Below are positions 1-6,994 of a stretch of 6,994 nucleotides of DNA, piece by piece. Numbering within the stretch: the first letter of the stretch is position 1; the number at the start of each line of letters is the position of its first letter. The notes beneath the pieces were generated by a model that saw only the letters and a program-made list of their open reading frames with translations, had not been told where the DNA came from and searched no databases. Source of the DNA: Thermoanaerobaculia bacterium. Its GTDB lineage: Bacteria > Acidobacteriota > Thermoanaerobaculia > Gp7-AA8. The DNA lies in the NCBI GenBank assembly GCA_023700825.1, contig JAMPYE010000222.1, positions 1 through 6,994 on the forward strand. Reading direction: 5' to 3'. The translations under genes and the position numbers were made by a program.

Positions 1-234
1 CTCGCAGAGGCTGCGCGCGCGATCGCGCTGTTCGACTCACGCCCCGCGGCCGGCTTCGACGACGTCAAACGCGTCGCCGACGCGGTGCTCAATCATCGCG
101 TGCTCACGAACTACCGCGCGAGGCTCGACGGGGTCACGTCTTCGAAAATCGTCGCCGGCCTGCTCGCCTCGCTCGAGGAGAGCGGCGTGAGCCTGCCCGA
201 CGACGTCGAGGTCTCGACCCGGGGCAGCCGATGA
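1..234 (+). CDS. MoxR-family AAA+ ATPase, C-terminal fragment
   Basis: The window opens inside this gene, in frame from base 1, and shows its last 77 residues followed by TGA at 232-234. MoxR proteins are cytoplasmic AAA+ ATPases that work as chaperone-like factors with VWA-domain partners. What is visible is the C-terminal helical lid: a helix with FDDVKRVADAVLNHRVL, then NYRARLDGVTSSKIVAGLL, matching the family pattern in which 'vl.HRv' is followed by an 'ar.dGvt...iv..ll' helix. The Walker A and B motifs and sensor 1 lie upstream of the window and cannot be checked. The stop overlaps the next start by 4 nt (ATGA at 231-234), which implies translational coupling. The assignment rests on the lid pattern plus the DUF58 and VWA genes downstream, which are the usual MoxR neighbours. 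The MoxR subfamily cannot be decided. Confidence 0.85.
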   Translation, partial: LAEAARAIALFDSRPAAGFDDVKRVADAVLNHRVLTNYRARLDGVTSSKIVAGLLASLEESGVSLPDDVEVSTRGSR

Positions 235-1967
235 GGCATGCGGGGCGACTGATTCCGGTGTTCGTGCTCTTCGTCGTCCTCGCGGCGGGCGCACCGGCCG
301 CCGACTTCGGCCCGATCTCGGTCGTCGACGAGTCGGGCGACTTCACCCCGTCGATACACGGCTATCGCGAGTTTCGCTTCCGGGTCGTCAATCGCGGCGC
401 GCAGCAACACCAGGTCGAGATCGCAGCGCCCGCGATCATCTACTCCGGTCAGCCCGGAACGCTGCGCCGGATGAGCCGCTCGGTAACGCTGCCGCCCCGC
501 ACGGAGTCAGTGGTCACGATGCTGCAGCCGCCGATCAACATGACCGGAGCGAACGCGGAGATCACGATCGACGGCAAGGTGCAGGCCGACAAGATCCCAC
601 TCAACATCGGTTACTCGGGAGGCGGCGGACAGATCCACATCCTCGCCAGCCGGTCGATCTCCGAAGCCGACCTTCGCGCGTCGCTCGAGACCGTCATGCG
701 CAAGGAGGAGCTCGCCATCGAGACGAGCCCGCGGACGCTCGCGGAGTGGAGCGCGAACTGGCTCGCACTCACCCGCCACGACGCGATCGTCCTGCGCGAC
801 GCCGAGCTACGCGACGCGACTCCGCCGGTGCGCCTGGCGATCGAGCGCTTCGCGCGCGCCGGCGGCACGCTCGTCGTCTTCGAAGCGACCACCGCTCCGG
901 AAGACTGCGTCGCCATCGAGATCCGCCCCGACACGCTCTACCGCTGCAAGGAGGGCTTCGGCACACGCTTCGTGACCACCGCGCCCGAGCCCGCGCCGTT
1001 CGTCGCCACCGAGGTCGGCGCGTGGGTTGAATCCATGCGCGACTCGTTCAAGCCGTTTTCCGATCCGTCGATGGCGTGGGGCGGCGGCCCGTATCGCGGC
1101 GGCCCAGTACCCGCGAACGCGTTCCGCGTCGTCGACGAGCTCACAGTCCCGGTGCGCGGCCTCTTCATCGCGATGACGCTCTTCGCGATCGTGGCAGGCC
1201 CGGTGAATCTCATCATCCTCTCGAAGAAGAACCGGAGGATCTGGGTCCTCTGGACGCTGCCGCTGCTCGCGATCGCGACCTGCGTCGTCGTCATCGTCTA
1301 CGCGTCGTTTTCCGAGGGCTGGATGCGCGTGGTGAAAACCGAGGCGGTGACGCTGCTCGATTCGAAGACGCGCGAGGCGACGACGATCGGCTGGACCGGC
1401 TACTACGCGACCGTCGCGCCGAGCGACGGGCTTCGCTTCGGGCCGGAGACGGAGCTGACTCCCTTCGGTGGCGCGCGACAGAACGAGCTGACGATGGACT
1501 GGACGCGCGGGCAGCAGCTCCGTCAGGGCTGGCTCACGAGCCGCGTCTCCTCGTCGTTCAGGATTCGCAAGAGCGAGACGCGTCGCGAGCGGATCGAGTT
1601 CCGCGAGCGCGGCGGGGGCGGTCTCGAGGCACTCAACGGCCTCGGTGCGCCGATCGAGACCCTCTGGGTAGCGACTCCCGCGGGCGAGCTCCTCGTCGCC
1701 GGGCCGATCGCTCCCGGAGCGTCGGCGGCGCTGCAGCGGAGCGTACCGGGTGCGTTCGCGGCGAGAGGCGAACCGGCGCGGAACATTTGGACCGGCGACT
1801 GGCTGGCCGCGCAGAAGAACGCGACGGTCTCGCCTCACGCCTGGCTCGAACCCGGCCGCTGGATGGCCACCGTCGACGGGGCTCCTTTCGTCGAGGATGC
1901 GCTCGACGGTCTGCAGACGCGCAAACAGCGTTCGCTGGTGCTCGGCGACCTCGAGGTAGAGCGATGA
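231..1967 (+). CDS. uncharacterised envelope protein with signal peptide, two central membrane helices and two extracytoplasmic regions
   Basis: 578 residues. The start ATG at 231 overlaps the moxR-like stop and gives an immediate signal peptide: RHAGR, then a hydrophobic core (IPVFVLFVVLAAG), with a likely cut near residues 23-24 (AxA before DFGP). Residues about 25-130 look beta-rich and resemble an immunoglobulin-like envelope domain. Residues about 135-217 alternate strands and helices, ending in RFARAGGTLVVFE near 206-217; this resembles the class I glutamine-amidotransferase-like (flavodoxin-like) fold seen in large membrane proteins of MoxR/Bat and GldG-type loci, with no obvious catalytic Cys. 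Two helices follow at about 309-331 (GLFIAMTLFAIVAGPVNLII) and 338-358, joined by a basic cytoplasmic turn (SKKNRR). Residues 360-578 should again be outside and contain Gly/Pro-rich beta segments. I do not recognise a named family. Its place directly before an ABC-2 ATPase suggests an accessory subunit of the transporter or a BatD-like partner; this is inference. Confidence 0.85.
   Translation: MRHAGRLIPVFVLFVVLAAGAPAADFGPISVVDESGDFTPSIHGYREFRFRVVNRGAQQHQVEIAAPAIIYSGQPGTLRRMSRSVTLPPRTESVVTMLQPPINMTGANAEITIDGKVQADKIPLNIGYSGGGGQIHILASRSISEADLRASLETVMRKEELAIETSPRTLAEWSANWLALTRHDAIVLRDAELRDATPPVRLAIERFARAGGTLVVFEATTAPEDCVAIEIRPDTLYRCKEGFGTRFVTTAPEPAPFVATEVGAWVESMRDSFKPFSDPSMAWGGGPYRGGPVPANAFRVVDELTVPVRGLFIAMTLFAIVAGPVNLIILSKKNRRIWVLWTLPLLAIATCVVVIVYASFSEGWMRVVKTEAVTLLDSKTREATTIGWTGYYATVAPSDGLRFGPETELTPFGGARQNELTMDWTRGQQLRQGWLTSRVSSSFRIRKSETRRERIEFRERGGGGLEALNGLGAPIETLWVATPAGELLVAGPIAPGASAALQRSVPGAFAARGEPARNIWTGDWLAAQKNATVSPHAWLEPGRWMATVDGAPFVEDALDGLQTRKQRSLVLGDLEVER
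1950..1967 (+). repeat. 18-bp direct repeat, left copy (gene 2 terminus)
   Basis: The sequence CTCGAGGTAGAGCGATGA recurs at 2276-2293 with one change (A to G in GAGGTRGAG). This copy encodes the last residues of the upstream protein (Leu-Glu-Val-Glu-Arg) and its TGA at 1965-1967, and it contains an overlapping ATG at 1964. The match stops at both edges (C versus T on the left, T versus G on the right). The pair brackets the whole palindromic repeat cluster. Confidence 0.85.
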
Positions 1968-2289
1968 TGACGCGGCGCGAGGCGGTGAAGATTCCGTGTG
2001 GCGCAGACACTCCTGTCTGCGCGCGGCGCGAAGCGCCGGAGAATCCGCTTCGTCGGGAACGGCTACGGGCCGCCTTCGGCGGCGCGCAGGCAAGAGTGCC
2101 TGCGCCACATTGCGCTGGAGTTTCCGTGTGGCGCAGACACTCCTGTCTGCGCGCGGCGCGACGCGCCGAAGATTCCTCTTCGTCGGGAACGGATACCGGC
2201 CGCCTTCGGCGGCGCGCAGGCAGGAGTGCCTGCGCCACATTCGGCGGCGCGCGGGCAGGAGTGCCTGCGCCACATCTCGAGGTGGAGCG

Positions 2290-2293
<4 letters not shown>
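1964..2293 (+). CDS. repeat-encoded bridging ORF (109 aa), doubtful as a protein gene
   Basis: An open frame starts at ATG 1964 (a second ATG follows at 1967), overlapping the preceding TGA as ATGA, and ends at TGA 2291-2293, which overlaps the ABC ATPase ATG at 2290 in the same way. A GAGGT Shine-Dalgarno-like core at 1953-1957 precedes it. The peptide begins MMTRREAVK and ends HLEVER; the last five residues (LEVER) repeat the C-terminus of the upstream protein. Between them it simply reads the DNA repeats. Because these are 130 bp apart (not a multiple of 3), copy 1 is read as CGADTPVCARR and copy 2 as WRRHSCLRAAR, in different frames. That argues against selection on protein sequence. The peptide is rich in Arg, Ala and Ser with no recognisable domain. 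It may still be translated by coupling, or may only keep ribosomes moving from gene 2 to the ATPase gene. Confidence 0.25.
1992..2111 (+). repeat. palindromic repeat unit A (120 bp)
   Basis: This unit matches unit B (2122-2241) at 113 of 120 positions by hand alignment, with the first 39 bp identical. It starts TTCCGTGTGGCGCAG and ends CTGCGCCACATT, so TGTGGCGCAG and CTGCGCCACA form inverted ends; the match continues inward for about 28 bp with three differences. Four small hairpins are nested inside: 2001-2022 (9-bp arms GCGCAGACA/TGTCTGCGC, loop CTCC), 2024-2038 (CGGCGC/GCGCCG, loop GAA), 2069-2083 (GCCGCC/GGCGGC, loop TTC) and 2084-2105 (GCGCAGGCA/TGCCTGCGC, loop AGAG). The arrangement is quasi-symmetric about the centre, as in paired REP/BIME-type elements or small non-autonomous mobile elements. 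No transposase is present. Confidence 0.85.
2122..2241 (+). repeat. palindromic repeat unit B (120 bp)
   Basis: This is the second, directly oriented copy, 130 bp downstream of unit A and separated from it by the 10-bp spacer GCGCTGGAGT. It shows 7 differences from unit A, all after the first 39 bp. Two fall in the loops of hairpins: GAA becomes GAC in the second hairpin (2154-2168), and AGAG becomes GGAG in the last hairpin (2214-2235). Both stems remain intact, so the secondary structure is conserved where the sequence drifts. The left hairpin arms GCGCAGACA/TGTCTGCGC are unchanged at 2131-2152. Confidence 0.85.
2240..2275 (+). repeat. partial third repeat unit (36-bp right end only)
   Basis: TTCGGCGGCGCGC followed by a hairpin with arms near GGGCA/TGCC (loop GGAG) and then CTGCGCCACAT repeats the right end of unit B (2205-2240) with a 35-bp period and one difference (AGGCA to GGGCA; G-T pairing can still form in RNA). 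Only the right terminus is present, so this is a truncated unit or a short tandem duplication of the end of unit B. It abuts the 18-bp direct repeat at 2276. Confidence 0.8.
2276..2293 (+). repeat. 18-bp direct repeat, right copy (ATPase gene start)
   Basis: CTCGAGGTGGAGCGATGA matches 1950-1967 at 17 of 18 positions. In this copy the same bases supply the ribosome binding site and ATG (2290) of the ABC ATPase gene. The in-frame TGA at 2291-2293 closes the bridging ORF and repeats the Leu-Glu-Val-Glu-Arg-stop ending of the upstream protein. The single difference turns GAGGTA into GAGGTG, a better Shine-Dalgarno core. Confidence 0.85.
2279..2284 (+). promoter_or_regulatory. ribosome binding site fixing the ABC ATPase start
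   Basis: GAGGTG lies 5 nt before ATG 2290 and matches the canonical SD core AAGGAGGTG. It selects ATG 2290 over the in-frame GTG at 1996, which lies inside the repeat and would add 98 repeat-derived residues before a normal ABC N-terminus. Confidence 0.7.
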
Positions 2294-3219
<926 letters not shown>

Positions 3220-6200
3220 GCGGCTTCGTCTCGATCCTGGACAGCCTCGACGACGCGATGAGCCCGGTCGTCGTGAAGGAGCTGCGGCAGGCGGTGCGCG
3301 GCCGCTTCATCGTCATGTTGTTGATGGCGTTCCTCGCGACGCAGCTCGTGACGATGGGCATCGCGCTGCTCGTCGGCGCCGAGAATGCCGCGGCCGACAC
3401 CACGGCGATGGGGCGCACGACCTTCCTCTGGCTCTTCGGCATCCTGCTCGGCACCTGCCTGCTCTGCATCCCGCTCTACACCGGCATCCGGCTCGGCGTG
3501 GAGCGCTCCGACTCCGACGTCGACCTCCTCTTCATCACCACGATTCGCCCGCGCTCAATCATCCTCGGCAAGCTCACCTCGTCGATGCTGCTCACGCTTC
3601 TGATCTTCGCTTCGAGCCTGCCGTTCATGGTCTTCACCTACTTCCTGCGCGGCATCGACATGCCGTCGATCTTCGTCCTTCTCGCGGCGGGCCTGCTTGC
3701 CATCGCGGTGATGGTCTGCCTCGCGATCATGCTCGCGACACTCCCGGTATCGAAGCCGTTCAAGGTGATCATCGGCCTCAACTTCGCGTTCGGCGGGCTG
3801 CCGGCGCTGCCGGTGATCATGGCGTTCGCGTTCTCCTTCCTGCAGGGAGGAGGGGGCAGCCGCATCACGACGGGTACCTTCTGGGTCGGCGCGGCGATCA
3901 CGCTCGTTTTCACGACCGCGGCCTGCGTGGTGATGCTCGCGATCTCGGTCGCGCAGGTCACGCCACCGGCCGCCAACCGCGCCAGGCCGGTGCGCCTCGC
4001 GCTCTTCCTGCAGTGGTGCGTCACGCTCGCGGGGACGACGTTTCTCGTCGTGAAGTCGTCGGACCAAAGGCCCCTCATCGCCTGGATGATCGCGCAGGTC
4101 GCGCTGCTCACGATCACGGCGATTGCAGCGACGTCGGAGCGGCACCAGATCGGTGCGCGTGTGGCGAACGAGATTCCCGTGAACCCGCTCGGACGCGTCG
4201 CCGTCTTCCCGTTCTTCAGCGGCTCCGCGAGCGGTCTCGTCTGGTCCGCGCTCATGATCCTCGGGTCGATCGCCGTCCTCCCGCTGATCATCAAGCTCGT
4301 AATGCCGCTCACCCCGAGCAACGACTATCGCGAAGCGATCCTCTGGGCGGGAGATTATGCGATCTATCTCTTCGGCTTCGTCCTGACCGCGATGGCGATT
4401 CGCGACGCGGGAGCGTTCACGAGGATTCCGCAGTCGCGCACCTGGATTCTGGTCGTCCTCCTGATGCTTGCATCCGCGTTCATCCCGGTGGCCGGCTGGA
4501 TTCTCTTCGGCGGGAAGACGCCGTTCGGAAAGGACATGACGATCTGGATGCTCGCCTCGCCGATTCCGAACCCCGAAGAGCCGCAGATGGCGCGTTACAT
4601 CTTTGGCGGAATCTGGCTCGCGATCGTCCTGCTGGTGCGAAGGAACTGGTTCGCCGAGCGCTTCGCGAGCTTCCGGAGGGCCGCGCCCGCGGCGTAGCCG
4701 GATGGAGAGACACCACGTCGAGGCACTCGCGGCCGGCGAGCGCGCCGGCGGCGGATGCGTTCTGCTGCCCCCGCGTCGCGCGCCGGGCGGCACCGCGGGA
4801 CTCCTGGTCACGCGCCACGCGGGAAACTCCATCGACTTCCGCGAGCACCGCGAGTACCACCCGGGCGACGACGTCCGGCGCATCGACTGGAACGTCTACG
4901 CGCGGAGCGACAACCTCATGGTCCGGATGCACCACGAGGAGATGTCGCCGCACGCCGACATCGTCCTCGACACGTCGCGCTCGATGTCGTTAGGCGGGAC
5001 AAAAAAGGCCGAGGCCGCGCTCGGGCTCGTCGCGATGCTGGCGGAAGCGGCGACCAACGGCGGTTTCTCGCGCGCGGTCTGGGCCGCGGGCGACGAGGTG
5101 CGACGGATCGAAACGGGCGGCCCCGCGGCGACATGGACGGGGCTGGGGTTCGACGGGACGGGATCGCCGGCGGAATCGCTCGCGAAGGCCGCGCCACCAT
5201 GGAAGCCGTTCGGAATGCGGATCCTGGTGAGCGACCTGCTCTGGCTCGGCGACCCGGGGCAGCTCGTTCGCCAGCTCGCGCATCGCGCGGCCGCGGTCGT
5301 GATCGTCCAGCTCCTCGCGCAACGCGACCTGGCACCCGAACGCGCCGGCAACGCAAGACTGGTCGACTGCGAGAGCGGCGCCACGCACGACGCGCTCGTC
5401 GACGCGGCGGCCATCGAGCGATACGACGCCGCGCTCCGGCGCCACCAGGAGAACTGGAGCGACGAGGCCAGGCGAGGCGAGGCGATCATGCTGACGATGA
5501 CGGCCGAAGAGGTCGTCGACGGCTGGCGCGTGGCGCCGCTCGCGGAGCGCGGGCTGCTCGAGCGGAGGAGATCGGCGTGAGCTCCCTCTTCGCGTGGCCC
5601 GTCGCGCTGGCCGCCGCCGCGGTCGCGATTCCCGCTCTCTTCGCGATCTACTTTCTGCGGAGCCGGCTGAAGACGCTCGAAGTCGCCGGGCTGTTCCTCT
5701 GGGCCGACGCGCCGCGAACGAAGGAAGGAGGCCGCCGGCTACGGCGCCTCACGACTCCGTTGCTCTTCTTCCTCGAATTGCTCGCGTTCGTCCTGCTCAC
5801 GATCGCGGCGGCGCGCCCCTTCGGCCCGCGCGCCGGCGATGCGCGCCCCGTCGTGCTCGTCGTCGACGACTCCTTCTCGATGCGGGCGGGCGATGACGCG
5901 AGCCCGCGCGCGCGCGCCGTCGACTGGCTGCGCACGGGGCTCGAGGGAGACCAGGTCTCCTCGGTGCGAATCGTCTACGCGGGTGAGACGCCAACGTTGG
6001 CCGGGCCGGAGGTCGCGAGTGTCTCCGGGGCGCGTCCTGCCCTCGACGCGTGGAGCTGCGGCTCGCCTTCGGCCGATCTCGAAAAGGCGACCGCATTCGC
6101 GCTGGAGACGGGTGGCGCGCGCGCGCGGATTCTCGTGGTCACCGACCACGCGCCGGAGACTCCACCTGCGTCGGGACGTGTCGTCTGGAAATCGTTCGGC

Positions 6201-6994
6201 GACGCGCGGGCCAACGCCGCGTTCATCGCGGCGGCGCGGTCGAGCTCGCGGAGCGGGGAGAAGCTGCTGTTCGAGGTAAAGAACTTCTCGCCGCGGGCAG
6301 CGGCCCCCTTGCTGCGCATCACCGCGGGTGATCAGGCGCGCGACATCCCGCTCGAGCTCGCTGCGAACGAGGCGCGGCGCGTGTCGATCGCGCTCCCCCG
6401 CTCGCAGGCCGCCGTGACGGCGGCGCTCTCGGGCGACGCGCTCGACTTCGACAACCAGGTCACGCTGCTCGAGCCGGGCCACGGGGAGATCCGCGCTCGT
6501 GTGGACATCGCCGACGCGCACCTGCGCGAGCTCGTCGAGCGCGGGCTCGACGCGACCGGCCAGGTGACGCTCGGCGGCGGCGAGCCGGCGCTCGTCGTCA
6601 CCGATCAGGACGTCGCGTCGCGCCCGGGCCGCTGGGTCGTTCGCTTCGTTCGCGCTCCCGGCGCCGTCTCGCTCGCGGGACCGTTCCTCGTCGACGGCGC
6701 GCACCCGCTCGGTCGCGGGCTGACTCTCGCCGGGGTGGTGTGGGGCGCGCCGCGCGGACCGATGCCGGGCGATGCGATCATTACGGCGGGGAACACGCCG
6801 ATCGTCACCGAGACCGACGGCGCGCGCGGCACGAAGACGATTGCGATCCGATTCGACCCGGCCCTCTCGACGCTGCACCTCCCTCCCGCCTGGCCGGTGC
6901 TGCTCTGGAACCTCGTCGAATGGCGCGCCGCGGAGCTCCCCGGCTTCCTCGAGCCTAACGCGCGCGTCGGCGCGATCGCGCAGGTCTCGCTCCC

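Larger units (their letters stand above)
1968..2289. other. 322-bp intergenic palindromic repeat island
   Basis: This is the only sizeable gap in an otherwise overlapping operon. From left to right it holds 24 bp of unique sequence, one 120-bp repeat unit, a 10-bp spacer, a second 120-bp unit and a partial third unit abutting the right-hand 18-bp direct repeat. All three + frames run through it without a stop, as do two of the three - frames, an effect of its very high GC content. Forward gene callers may therefore extend the ATPase gene upstream into it (a GTG at 1996 is in frame). I see no promoter-like boxes, and no T-tract after any hairpin that would make a classical terminator. Confidence 0.85.

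Overview
The window is a GC-rich (roughly two-thirds G+C by eye), densely packed stretch of bacterial chromosome with every gene on the + strand. Codon use is uniform and strongly GC-ending. The gene set (MoxR-type AAA+ ATPase, ABC exporter, DUF58 protein, BatA-like VWA membrane protein) and a GC-rich palindromic repeat cluster would fit an Acidobacteriota-like or similar environmental, probably metagenome-derived genome. That taxonomic guess is inference from style; no marker gene is present.

Layout: (1) 1-234, the C-terminal lid of a MoxR-family AAA+ ATPase. (2) 231-1967, a 578-residue secreted/membrane protein with a signal peptide, a long extracytoplasmic region, two central membrane helices and a second extracytoplasmic region. 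(3) 1968-2289, the only real intergenic gap, filled by two near-identical 120-bp palindrome-rich units plus a 36-bp partial third one. It is flanked by an 18-bp direct duplication of the gene junction itself. (4) 2290-3219, an ABC-2 type ATPase. (5) 3216-4697, its polytopic permease (about 12 helices). (6) 4702-5580, a DUF58 protein. (7) 5577 to the window edge, a BatA-like protein with two N-terminal helices and a VWA domain, still open at 6994.

Genes overlap by 4 nt (ATGA or GTGA) at three junctions and are 4 nt apart at a fourth, so this is almost certainly one operon with translational coupling. MoxR ATPases usually act with DUF58 and VWA-domain partners as a chaperone-like module for assembling or activating protein complexes. 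Here the module encloses an ABC exporter and an uncharacterised membrane protein. The simplest inference is that the MoxR/DUF58/VWA proteins assemble, activate or regulate this envelope transporter, or that all act on one envelope process.

The most unusual part is the repeat island. The 18-bp sequence containing the end of gene 2 (Leu-Glu-Val-Glu-Arg-stop) and a start codon occurs on both sides of it. An ancestral ATGA junction therefore appears to have been duplicated around the repeats. The interval is stop-free in the one frame that links the first ATG to the second TGA, giving a 109-codon bridging ORF with ATGA overlaps at both ends.
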